From Bacillota bacterium (lineage in GTDB: Bacteria; Bacillota; Clostridia; Oscillospirales; Acutalibacteraceae), in contig JAQXHB010000103.1 of NCBI GenBank assembly GCA_029007015.1, positions 1 to 6,446 on the forward strand: a stretch of 6,446 bases of DNA. Reading direction: 5' to 3'. Shown here piece after piece: positions 1-5,834 of the stretch. The notes beneath the pieces are model-generated. The model was not told the DNA's origin, did not search any database, and worked only from the letters and a program-made list of their open reading frames with translations. The translations under genes and the position numbers were made by a program. Each line of letters opens with the position of its first letter. Position 1 is the stretch's first letter.

Positions 1-232
1 CAGCGCACTTGACCCGGAGATGGTCGGTGAGGTGCTCGAGGTAATGAAGCAGTTGGCTGCCGATGGCATGACCATGGTGGTCTTGACTCATGAAATGGGC
101 TTTGCCCGTGAGGTCGGTGACACGCTGATGTTCATAGACGATGGCAAAATCTTGGAGCAGGGTGACCCGCGCGAGGTGTTTGCATCGCCTAAGAATGAAC
201 GGCTCAAGGAGTTTCTCAGCAAGGTTATCTAA
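1..232 (+). CDS. Polar amino-acid ABC transporter ATP-binding protein, C-terminal fragment (GlnQ/HisP/ArtP type)
   Basis: This is the last 76 codons of an ATPase subunit that powers import of polar amino acids; the 5' part lies outside the window. The first readable residues are the D-loop SALDPE, which directly follows Walker B in this family. About 25 residues later comes the switch-histidine motif VVLTHEMGFA, with the His at visible residue 30. The tail FIDDGKILEQGDP...F..P...RLKEFL is the standard C-terminus of the GlnQ/HisP subfamily (known family pattern), and the stop at 230-232 falls at the usual distance from it. The Walker A and LSGGQ signature are upstream and cannot be checked. 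Substrate (glutamine, cystine, arginine or other) cannot be decided from this piece. It is probably the last gene of its operon, because a terminator follows and the next gene has its own promoter. Confidence 0.95.
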   Translation, partial: SALDPEMVGEVLEVMKQLAADGMTMVVLTHEMGFAREVGDTLMFIDDGKILEQGDPREVFASPKNERLKEFLSKVI

Positions 233-282
233 TCGGTAAAACCGCGCGCATTTTCTTTGCTTTGCGGACTGTATAAATAGCA

Positions 283-295
283 CCCTGTGGCAGGG
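283..295. other. Small 5-bp hairpin in the spacer downstream of the ABC gene
   Basis: CCCTG (283-287) and CAGGG (291-295) form a short stem with a 3-base loop, between the ABC stop and the terminator at 313-353. No T-run follows it, so it is not a terminator by itself. It might stabilise the mRNA 3' end, or it may be chance. Nothing else is recognisable in 233-312. Confidence 0.25.
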
Positions 296-312
296 ATAAT
301 TAAATTCTAAGG

Positions 313-353
313 CTGACTTCACATTTTCGTGGAGTCAGTTTTGTTGTATTTTT
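313..353 (+). terminator. Intrinsic terminator of the ABC transporter operon
   Basis: CTGACTTCAC (313-322) pairs with GTGGAGTCAG (329-338) to give a 10-bp stem with one G-U pair and a 6-base loop. It is followed by TTTT and then a T-rich stretch to 353. This closes the upstream transcript and separates it from the dipeptidase operon. Confidence 0.85.
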
Positions 354-401
354 AATGTCATCATTTTCAATAAAAAACATGAGCGGTATTCTGCATAAAG
401 A

Positions 402-426
402 ATGATTGCTTTTAGTCGCGAATCAT
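402..426. promoter_or_regulatory. Imperfect dyad overlapping the pepD promoter (candidate operator)
   Basis: ATGATTGC (402-409) is mirrored by GCGAATCAT (418-426), 8 bp of dyad symmetry with one extra G on the right. It covers the -35 element and ends 2 bases before the -10, the place where a repressor would block polymerase. No known motif is recognised; the assignment as an operator is inference from position and symmetry only. Confidence 0.3.
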
Positions 427-434
427 GTTATAAT
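406..434 (+). promoter_or_regulatory. Promoter of the pepD-OPT-PqqD operon
   Basis: A perfect -10 TATAAT (429-434) is preceded by TG plus one base (426-428), an extended -10. TTGCTT (406-411) lies 17 bp upstream as a weak -35 that matches the consensus only in TTG. The predicted transcript start is near 441, giving a leader of about 40 bases. The extended -10 would compensate for the poor -35. Confidence 0.75.
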
Positions 435-472
435 GTTAAATGTGTACAGTGATATAAATTAAAGAATACAAT

Positions 473-476
473 GGGG
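473..476 (+). promoter_or_regulatory. Ribosome binding site deciding the pepD start
   Basis: GGGG sits 6 bases before the ATG at 483. The in-frame ATG at 471 has only a weak AAAG upstream (461-464) and would absorb this G-run into codons 1 and 2. The 483 start is therefore preferred, though the site is modest and 471 remains possible (four extra residues, MGYI). Confidence 0.5.
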
Positions 477-482
477 TATATA

Positions 483-1925
483 ATGGCTGTAAATATTCAA
501 AATGAAGTTGCGTCGGTTTTTCACTATTTCGATAAAATATGCTCAATTCCTCACGGCTCAGGCAATATGAATGGACTGGCCGATTACTGCGAGCAGTTTG
601 CGCAGGAAATGGGCCTGCGTGCCGTCCGCGACGGCGAAAACAATGTCGTGATTTATAAATCGGGCACCGAGGGGTACGAAAACTCGGCACCGATTATTCT
701 GCAAGGGCACCTTGATATGGTATGCCAGAAAACCGACGATGCTGATATAGACTTTGAAAAAGACGGGATAGAGACCTATATAGACGGCGATTTTATAAAA
801 GCGAGGGGCACAACATTGGGCGCCGATAACGGCATTGCCGTGGCGATGATTATGGCCGTTCTGGCCAGCCGCGATTTGCCTCATCCGCCGATAGAGGCCG
901 TATTTACCACCGATGAGGAAATCGGTATGGTCGGCGCCGAAAAACTGGACTGCACCCTTTTGACGGGCAAAAAAATGATAAACCTTGATTCGGAAGAAGC
1001 CGATGTTTTGACCGTGTCCTGTGCCGGCGGCAGTGATTTTAAATTGCTGATGCCAGTCGGCAAAAGGGTAGTGCGCGGCACCAAAATAACCCTCGATATT
1101 ATAAACTTAAAGGGCGGACATTCCGGCATTGATATTGACAAGGGCCGCATAAACGCCAATTTGTTGGCCGGCCGAATTTTGAATCACGCCGGTAAAGATG
1201 CCGAGTTTCACATCAAAGATATAAACGGCGGAACCAAGAACAATGCCATTCCGTTTTGCTGTAGGGCCGAGATTGTTGCTGACGACGCGCAAAACTTGAT
1301 CGGTGCCATGCAGGACTATATTGCCGTTGTCAAGCAGGAAATGGGCGACAGAGAAAAGGACTGCTCAATCGTACTGACGGCAGGGCAGACGGGCGATTAC
1401 GAGGTGCTCACCTCCGACAGTCGGGCCAGACTGCTTAACATACTGCTGACAACGCCCAACGGCGTCGTCGACATGAGCGCGGAAATAGACGGGCTGGTCG
1501 AAACATCCCTCAACCTCGGCGTTTTGATGATGCAAAACGGTGGGTTTGTGATGCAGTACGCACTGCGCAGCAATAAGTCGTCGGCGCTGACATTTCTCGA
1601 GGAGAGGATGGCCGCCTTTGCCGATAGCAACGGCTGCCGGTACGAAATATCCTGCCGATATGAGCCGTGGGAATTTAAGAAAGATTCACCGCTGCAGCGG
1701 CTGTACGCCGAGGCTTACTGCGAGCAGTTCGGCCGCAAGCCGCAAATTTCGGCTATTCATGCGGGACTTGAGTGCGCTGTTTTTGCCAAGAAGATTGACG
1801 GCTTGGACTGCATTTCGGTTGGCCCCGATATGTTCGGCGTGCATACGGTGCACGAAAAACTGAGCATTTCCTCCGCGACGGAGATATTCAAACTGCTGTG
1901 TACCGTGCTCGGACGATGCAAATAA
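483..1925 (+). CDS. pepD: Aminoacyl-histidine dipeptidase, peptidase family M20C (PepD)
   Basis: Di-zinc cytoplasmic peptidase that cleaves dipeptides, classically Xaa-His (carnosinase-like), releasing free amino acids. With the start at 483 it has 480 residues, close to the usual 480-490. Visible active-site motifs are QGHLDMV (H76 metal ligand, D78), GTTLGADNGI (D115 bridging ligand), FTTDEEIGM (E145 general base, E146 ligand), NLDSEE (D169 ligand) and HTVHEKL near the C-terminus (H457 ligand). These sit exactly four positions before the residues I recall for Vibrio/E. coli PepD (80, 82, 119, 149/150, 173, 461), so the enzyme looks fully competent. LKGGHSGIDI (209-218) lies in the lid/dimerisation domain inserted between the two halves of the catalytic domain. 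It is the first gene of the operon, and the OPT transporter starts 38 bases after its stop without a terminator. This suggests that transported peptides are its substrates. Actual substrate range is not readable from sequence. Confidence 0.95.
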   Translation: MAVNIQNEVASVFHYFDKICSIPHGSGNMNGLADYCEQFAQEMGLRAVRDGENNVVIYKSGTEGYENSAPIILQGHLDMVCQKTDDADIDFEKDGIETYIDGDFIKARGTTLGADNGIAVAMIMAVLASRDLPHPPIEAVFTTDEEIGMVGAEKLDCTLLTGKKMINLDSEEADVLTVSCAGGSDFKLLMPVGKRVVRGTKITLDIINLKGGHSGIDIDKGRINANLLAGRILNHAGKDAEFHIKDINGGTKNNAIPFCCRAEIVADDAQNLIGAMQDYIAVVKQEMGDREKDCSIVLTAGQTGDYEVLTSDSRARLLNILLTTPNGVVDMSAEIDGLVETSLNLGVLMMQNGGFVMQYALRSNKSSALTFLEERMAAFADSNGCRYEISCRYEPWEFKKDSPLQRLYAEAYCEQFGRKPQISAIHAGLECAVFAKKIDGLDCISVGPDMFGVHTVHEKLSISSATEIFKLLCTVLGRCK

Positions 1926-1933
1926 ATCTGTAT

Positions 1934-1953
1934 AAAAAATTTTTTTGAGAGGA
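1934..1953 (+). promoter_or_regulatory. A6T7 tract and ribosome binding site in the pepD-OPT spacer
   Basis: The 38-base spacer holds AAAAAATTTTTTT (1934-1946), followed at once by the Shine-Dalgarno-like AGAGGA (1948-1953), 10 bases before the transporter ATG at 1964. There is no GC-rich stem, so I do not read this as a terminator. The A/T tract keeps the binding site unstructured and may bend the DNA. Confidence 0.6.
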
Positions 1954-1963
1954 AATAAAAAAT

Positions 1964-3865
1964 ATGGAAAACAAAGAGTTCAAACCGTACATTCCGGCCG
2001 AGAGGATTACCCCCGAAATGACAGTAACCTCTGTCATTATGGGCGTGATTTTGGCGGTCGTGTTCGGCGCGGCAAATGCATATCTGGGACTGCGCGTCGG
2101 CATGACCGTTTCGGCGTCCATCCCCGCGGCGGTCATCGCCATGGGAGTTATCCGCGTGATTATGCGCAAAAATTCCATACTTGAGAGCAATATGGTTCAG
2201 ACCATCGGCTCTGCCGGCGAGTCCCTCGCGGCCGGTGCCATCTTTACACTGCCAGCCCTTTTCCTGTGGGCGGCAGAGGGCAAAATGGACAAGCCCAGCA
2301 TATTGGAAATCACCGCAATCGCTCTCATCGGCGGATTGCTCGGCGTGCTGTTCATGGTGCCTCTGCGCAATGCGCTCATTGTCAAAGAGCACGGCGTGCT
2401 TCCTTACCCCGAGGGCACTGCCTGCTCCGAGGTGCTCCTTGCCGGCGAGGAGGGCGGCGCCAAGGCGTCGACCGTTTTTGCCGGAATGGGCTTTGCGGCT
2501 CTGTTTAAGTTTATCATCGACGGATTAAAGGTGGTCGCCGGTGAAGTTTCGGTCAGCGTTAAGGGATTTGCGGGTCAAATCGGTACGCAGATTTATCCGG
2601 CGGTTATGAGCGTCGGCTACATTTGCGGTGCCAGAATTTCGTCATATATGTTTGCCGGCGGCATACTCAGTTGGTTGGTCATTATTCCGCTGATTGTCCT
2701 TTTCGGCGCAGATATCACCCTTTACCCCGGCACTGAGCCGATTGGCGAACTTTTTGCGGCAGGCGGAGCGAGCGCCATCTGGGGCACATATATCCGCTAT
2801 ATCGGCGCGGGCGCGCTGGCCGCAGGCGGTATCATCAGCCTTGTCAAATCCCTACCGCTTATCGTAAAAACTTTCGGCGGCGCCGTAAAGGGAATTGCCG
2901 GCTCAAATGCCGGTTCCGATAAGCGCACCTCAAAGGACCTGTCGATGGTATTCGTTTTGGCGTCCATTGCTGTGCTGACGCTGATTGTATGGCTCATTCC
3001 ATTTGTGCCGGTCAGCCTGCTCGGTGCGGCCATTATAGTGGTGTTCGGCTTCTTTTTTGCCGCCGTGTCATCGCGCATGGTCGGCTTGGTCGGCAGCAGT
3101 AACAACCCGGTTTCGGGCATGGCCATCGCCACTCTGCTGATTGCCACGCTCATTTTGAAGGTTACCGGTGCAAGCGGCATCGCAGGCATGTGCAGTGCCA
3201 TTGCCATCGGCTCGATTATTTGCATCATCTCGGCCATTGCCGGTGACACATCGCAAGACCTGAAAACAGGTTATCTTTTGGGCGCAACACCCAAAAAGCA
3301 GCAGATAGGCGAGATTATCGGCGTTGTTGCGGCGGCTCTGGCCATCGGCGGCACACTTTATCTGCTCGACAGTGCGTGGGGATTCGGCTCGGAGGAGTTG
3401 GCGGCGCCGCAGGCGACTTTGATGAAACTGATTACCGAGGGGGTTATGGACGGAAATCTGCCGTGGGCACTGGTGTTCATTGGTGCATTTATTGCCGTGC
3501 TGGTCGAGATTATTGGCATACCCGTTTTGCCATTTGCCATCGGTGTTTACCTGCCCGTTCAACTTAACGCCTGCATCATGGTGGGCGGACTCATTCGCTT
3601 GGCACTGGATAAACTCAAGCGTGACAAGGCCGAGAAAGAGGCCATTGTTAACGACGGCGTGCTGTTCTGCTCGGGCATGATTGCCGGCGAGGGCTTGGTT
3701 GGAATTTTACTGGCGCTTTTGGCAGTGTTCGGTGTCAGTTCCGCAATTGACCTCTCAGCCAAATTGGCCATACCGTCAGCCGTTTCCGAAATCGGCGGAC
3801 TGGTGCTGTTCGGCATAATTATACTGACGCTGCTCAAATTCTCACTGTGGAAGAAGAGAAAGTAA
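1964..3865 (+). CDS. OPT-family oligopeptide transporter
   Basis: Large integral membrane protein of 633 residues, the usual size for bacterial OPT proteins, with about 15-16 hydrophobic segments from residue 21 to 627. OPT members are proton-coupled importers of small peptides; the related YSL branch carries metal chelates. Motifs typical of the bacterial OPT group are visible: NAYLGLRVGMTVSASIPAA (38-56), LPYPEGTACSEVL (146-158), SSNNPVSG (378-385, the NPxSG-type signature), GDTSQDLKTGYLLGATPKKQ (427-446), GVYLPVQLNACIMVGGLIR (527-545) and AGEGLVGILLAL (574-585). The C-terminus ends in a basic cluster, WKKRK. The start at 1964 has a Shine-Dalgarno-like AGAGGA. It lies between a dipeptidase and a PqqD-fold gene, which favours peptides over metal chelates as cargo. 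That cargo assignment is inference; the family call is firm. Confidence 0.95.
   Translation: MENKEFKPYIPAERITPEMTVTSVIMGVILAVVFGAANAYLGLRVGMTVSASIPAAVIAMGVIRVIMRKNSILESNMVQTIGSAGESLAAGAIFTLPALFLWAAEGKMDKPSILEITAIALIGGLLGVLFMVPLRNALIVKEHGVLPYPEGTACSEVLLAGEEGGAKASTVFAGMGFAALFKFIIDGLKVVAGEVSVSVKGFAGQIGTQIYPAVMSVGYICGARISSYMFAGGILSWLVIIPLIVLFGADITLYPGTEPIGELFAAGGASAIWGTYIRYIGAGALAAGGIISLVKSLPLIVKTFGGAVKGIAGSNAGSDKRTSKDLSMVFVLASIAVLTLIVWLIPFVPVSLLGAAIIVVFGFFFAAVSSRMVGLVGSSNNPVSGMAIATLLIATLILKVTGASGIAGMCSAIAIGSIICIISAIAGDTSQDLKTGYLLGATPKKQQIGEIIGVVAAALAIGGTLYLLDSAWGFGSEELAAPQATLMKLITEGVMDGNLPWALVFIGAFIAVLVEIIGIPVLPFAIGVYLPVQLNACIMVGGLIRLALDKLKRDKAEKEAIVNDGVLFCSGMIAGEGLVGILLALLAVFGVSSAIDLSAKLAIPSAVSEIGGLVLFGIIILTLLKFSLWKKRK
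3851..3862 (+). promoter_or_regulatory. Ribosome binding site deciding the PqqD-like start
   Basis: A purine run containing GAAGAGA lies inside the last codons of the OPT gene and ends 5 bases before the ATG at 3868. The alternative in-frame GTG at 3847 would lie before this run and inside OPT, and would only add a charged MEEEKVI extension. Start 3868 with translational coupling to the OPT stop (3863-3865) is preferred. Confidence 0.6.
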
Positions 3866-3867
3866 TT

Positions 3868-4209
3868 ATGCGCAAGAAACAGACCGAGAACTATCTGGAT
3901 TTCAGGCCCCTTCGCAGTGACAAGATTGCTTGGTCGGCCGACAATGGGCAGGTTACTCTGGAAATTGAGAACAAAGGCTTTTGGAACCGACTGTTTCAAA
4001 AGTTGCTCAAAAAGCCGCCCGTCAGTTATATACATCTCGACGAGATGGGCAGTTTTGTCTGGCCGCTGATTGACGGGCAGAGGACCGTTTCGGAGATTGG
4101 CGAGGCCGTTGAGGGGCATTTCGGCGATACGGCCAAGCCGGTGTATGAACGGCTGGTAAAATTCTTTCAGATTTTGGAGAGTTACCGTTTTGTATCAATG
4201 AGCAAATAG
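3868..4209 (+). CDS. PqqD-superfamily protein (peptide-binding fold) linked to an OPT transporter
   Basis: 113-residue soluble protein. Residues 54-109 carry the PqqD/RRE-like pattern: a strand, LDEMGSFVWPLIDGQRTVSEI (57-77), a helix around EAVEGHF, and a final helix ERLVKFFQILESYRFV (94-109). PqqD proteins are small winged-helix chaperones that present precursor peptides to radical-SAM enzymes, but no such partner or precursor is visible here. Ahead of the fold lies an extension of about 50 residues that canonical PqqD (about 90 residues) lacks. It includes FLDFRPLR-like start NYLDFRPLR (8-16), a strand VTLEIENKG, and a basic amphipathic stretch FWNRLFQKLLKK (38-49). From memory, proteins with this same layout are common in Clostridia. 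The gene starts 2 bases after the OPT stop, so it is almost certainly co-translated with it, and a terminator follows 30 bases after its stop. A role in OPT function or peptide handling is inference; family membership is well supported. Confidence 0.85.
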   Translation: MRKKQTENYLDFRPLRSDKIAWSADNGQVTLEIENKGFWNRLFQKLLKKPPVSYIHLDEMGSFVWPLIDGQRTVSEIGEAVEGHFGDTAKPVYERLVKFFQILESYRFVSMSK

Positions 4210-4238
4210 AATTTTGCCGATTATTTACAAACATAAAT

Positions 4239-4270
4239 GGGTGCCGTCCGGTCAGAGCGGCGCCCTTTTT
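4239..4270 (+). terminator. Intrinsic terminator of the pepD-OPT-PqqD operon
   Basis: GGGTGCCG (4239-4246) pairs with CGGCGCCC (4258-4265) in an 8-bp GC-rich stem with one U-G pair and an 11-base loop, followed directly by TTTTT (4266-4270). It ends the three-gene unit. Confidence 0.9.
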
Positions 4271-4364
4271 GTCTGCAAAGTATGCCGTGAAAAGGCGAAT
4301 AAATAACCTTGGCGATGTGTCAAAATGTACGGCCGTAAATATGCGCGCAAGAGCCCTATCGTAC

Positions 4365-4393
4365 TTGACAAACTGTGACAAATATTGTACCAT
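4365..4393 (+). promoter_or_regulatory. Promoter of the membrane/coiled-coil gene
   Basis: A perfect -35 TTGACA (4365-4370) and TACCAT (4388-4393, 4 of 6 to consensus) are 17 bp apart. The expected transcript start near 4400 leaves a leader of about 65 bases. A direct repeat TGACAAA (4366-4372 and 4376-4382), spaced by one helical turn, overlaps the -35 and spacer and may be a regulator site. The rest of 4271-4364 shows nothing I recognise. Confidence 0.65.
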
Positions 4394-4453
4394 GAACTTA
4401 CAGGAATACCCACGGCAAATGCTTTCTGCATAACCAGATATTTTTGTAGCAAA

Positions 4454-4460
4454 GAGGAGA
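4454..4460 (+). promoter_or_regulatory. Strong ribosome binding site deciding the start at 4466
   Basis: GAGGAGA lies 5 bases before the ATG at 4466. An open frame continues upstream to a TTG at 4385, but that codon overlaps the -10 element and would not be transcribed. The 4466 start is therefore firmly preferred. Confidence 0.85.
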
Positions 4461-4465
4461 AAACT

Positions 4466-5656
4466 ATGAGCAAAGAGTCCGACCTTGCCCTCTTGCAGGG
4501 TATGAGAGAGAAAATTCTGTCCATTTACGATGTTCTTGACCGCTGTAAAGGCACCAAAAATGAGTTGGAGCAGTTGCAGGCAGAGCGGGACAACAACACC
4601 CGACCCGCGCTCAGTTTGCCGCGCGCCAACAAAAGGAGCACACTTGAAAAGCAGTTTTCCGACCAGTGGAGAGAGTCTCATGAAAACAACAAATGGGTGA
4701 AAGTTATCTGTGTCGTTGTTTGCTGTTTGCTGATGGCCGCGTATGTATGTTTGTTTGCAATGGATATATTTCGCGGCACGCACTTTTTTGAAAATGCTCA
4801 AAAACTGATGAATATGGACCCCGACGATATTGGCGCCGTCCAAGTGGTTGTTTTCTGCCTGCTATGGCTGCCGATGCCGATTTCCATTGCCATTTTCCCG
4901 GCTGTAATTTTGCTCGGTGATTTCGATTATCAGCCGCTGATAGTGTCCGGCGTTATTGCCTGCGCAGGCGGACTTTTATATGTGTGGGTGTTAAAATTCG
5001 AAATTTTGTATGCCTTTATTCCGGGCGTGTTAATGCTTATTTCGGGCTTGCTCATTCCCGCCATTCGCTGTGCAATGGCCAAACATCCCCGATTTAATGA
5101 CCGGCAGAAGCAACAACTGGCCGAAGCAGAGCGCGAGGACGATGCCATTACCGCCGACCACGCGGCAAAAAATGCGCAGGCCGACCGCGAATGGGCCGAC
5201 ATGCGCGCCAAGCGTTTGCCGGAGATAGAAATTGAGCAAAATCGTCTGATTGCGCATCTTGAGCAGTTGAGAACAGAACTCGATTACGAGAACAACGCGC
5301 TTTGCGAAATGAAGGGCTTGGGCGATGACGAAAAGCAACTCAACATAATCGACAGCCTCATTTATTTCATCGAAACCTGCCGTGCCGATTCTATCAAAGA
5401 GGCTCTGCATGAGTATGACAAGATGGTGGCCAATCAGCAACTCATCGAGTTACAGCGCCAGCGCAATGCACTTGAGGAGCGGCGCATTGCCAGCGAGGCC
5501 GCCGACCGCCAGAAGCAGTTAAAACTCATGGAACAGCAGGAGGCGGCACGAGCGATAGAGGCCAGAGACTCAGCCAGAGCCCGTCAGGAAATGATCCGTG
5601 CCATCCGCTCGGTGGAGTGGTATCATTGGGCTGAGTACAACGGTTTGAATAAGTAA
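4466..5656 (+). CDS. Membrane protein of unknown function with N- and C-terminal coiled coils
   Basis: I do not recognise a named family. The 396-residue protein starts with a short helical, coiled-coil-prone stretch (about 5-42) and a polar linker. A hydrophobic block follows with four likely membrane helices at about 78-99, 124-150, 157-175 and 178-202. The remaining half (about 209-385) is highly charged and rich in Glu, Gln, Arg and Ala, strongly predicted by eye to be coiled coil (about 209-285 and 318-380). Both soluble parts should face the same side if there are four helices. Between the coils lies IIDSLIYFIETCRADSIKEA (294-313) followed by LHEYD. From memory it resembles a G/C-RADS/T-hKEAhxxY motif recurring in uncharacterised Firmicutes proteins. 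The end is aromatic, VEWYHWAEYNGLNK. There is no signal peptide, enzyme motif or nucleotide-binding loop. It has its own promoter and terminator, so its neighbours say little about its role. A scaffold or envelope-associated role is conceivable but unsupported. Confidence 0.85.
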   Translation: MSKESDLALLQGMREKILSIYDVLDRCKGTKNELEQLQAERDNNTRPALSLPRANKRSTLEKQFSDQWRESHENNKWVKVICVVVCCLLMAAYVCLFAMDIFRGTHFFENAQKLMNMDPDDIGAVQVVVFCLLWLPMPISIAIFPAVILLGDFDYQPLIVSGVIACAGGLLYVWVLKFEILYAFIPGVLMLISGLLIPAIRCAMAKHPRFNDRQKQQLAEAEREDDAITADHAAKNAQADREWADMRAKRLPEIEIEQNRLIAHLEQLRTELDYENNALCEMKGLGDDEKQLNIIDSLIYFIETCRADSIKEALHEYDKMVANQQLIELQRQRNALEERRIASEAADRQKQLKLMEQQEAARAIEARDSARARQEMIRAIRSVEWYHWAEYNGLNK

Positions 5657-5676
5657 GTTATCACAACAACCAAAAG

Positions 5677-5703
5677 GCTTCGACGCGCAGTCGGAGCTTT
5701 TTT
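5677..5703 (+). terminator. Intrinsic terminator of the membrane/coiled-coil gene
   Basis: GCTTCGAC (5677-5684) and GTCGGAGC (5690-5697) form an 8-bp stem with one G-U-type pair and a 5-base loop, followed by TTTTTT (5698-5703). It lies 20 bases after the stop codon. Confidence 0.9.
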
Positions 5704-5767
5704 GTTCAGTATACGGGCCGACGAGAGCGGCAAAACCGACATTGTGCCGAAAAAAGGCATATTTATG

Positions 5768-5795
5768 TTGCAGTGCTGTTAATATGTGGTATAAT
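5768..5795 (+). promoter_or_regulatory. Promoter of the EamA-like gene
   Basis: A perfect TATAAT (5790-5795) is preceded by TGG (5787-5789), an extended -10. TTGCAG (5768-5773) is a weak -35 at 16 bp. The predicted start near 5802 gives a leader of about 33 bases. The upstream stretch 5704-5767 holds only short GC-rich inverted pieces with no clear role. Confidence 0.75.
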
Positions 5796-5821
5796 TGACT
5801 TACCGAATTTTACTTTGATAG

Positions 5822-5827
5822 GGAGGG
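5822..5827 (+). promoter_or_regulatory. Strong ribosome binding site of the EamA-like gene
   Basis: GGAGGG lies 7 bases before the ATG at 5835, close to the ideal Shine-Dalgarno sequence, and fixes that start. Confidence 0.85.
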
Positions 5828-5834
5828 TTGCGGT

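Noticed and set aside
362..376. CodY-like box upstream of the pepD promoter
   Set aside because: It would fit the biology of peptide use, but the best alignment has five mismatches of fifteen in an AT-rich stretch, which is no better than chance.
380..406. Short leader-peptide frame (MSGILHKE) before pepD
   Set aside because: It lies upstream of the -10 element and so outside the predicted transcript; there is no ribosome binding site and no attenuator structure.
1757..2392. A 211-codon open frame on the minus strand across the pepD/OPT junction
   Set aside because: The translation is rich in His, Asp, Arg and Gly, typical of antisense reading of membrane-protein codons, and it opposes two well-supported genes.
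3559..4119. A 186-codon open frame on the minus strand opposite the OPT end and PqqD-like gene
   Set aside because: It is antisense to two genes with clear family matches and has no recognisable motif.
3868..4209. Part of a RiPP biosynthesis cluster
   Set aside because: A PqqD-like gene suggests it, but no precursor peptide, radical-SAM enzyme, cyclase or export gene is present, and the neighbours are peptide uptake and breakdown genes.
4385..4465. 27-codon upstream extension of the coiled-coil protein from a TTG
   Set aside because: The TTG overlaps the -10 region of the gene's own promoter, and a much better ribosome binding site precedes the ATG at 4466.
4022..4843. A 273-codon open frame on the minus strand
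   Set aside because: It runs antisense through the PqqD-like gene, across the terminator and promoter at 4239-4393, and into the coiled-coil gene. Its translation has no family pattern and no ribosome binding site was seen; it is a shadow of the plus-strand genes.
5717..5759. Short inverted pieces (GCCG/CGGC and TGCC/GGCA) between the terminator and the EamA promoter
   Set aside because: Arms are only 4 bases, with no conserved arrangement or T-run; no riboswitch or small RNA structure could be built from them.
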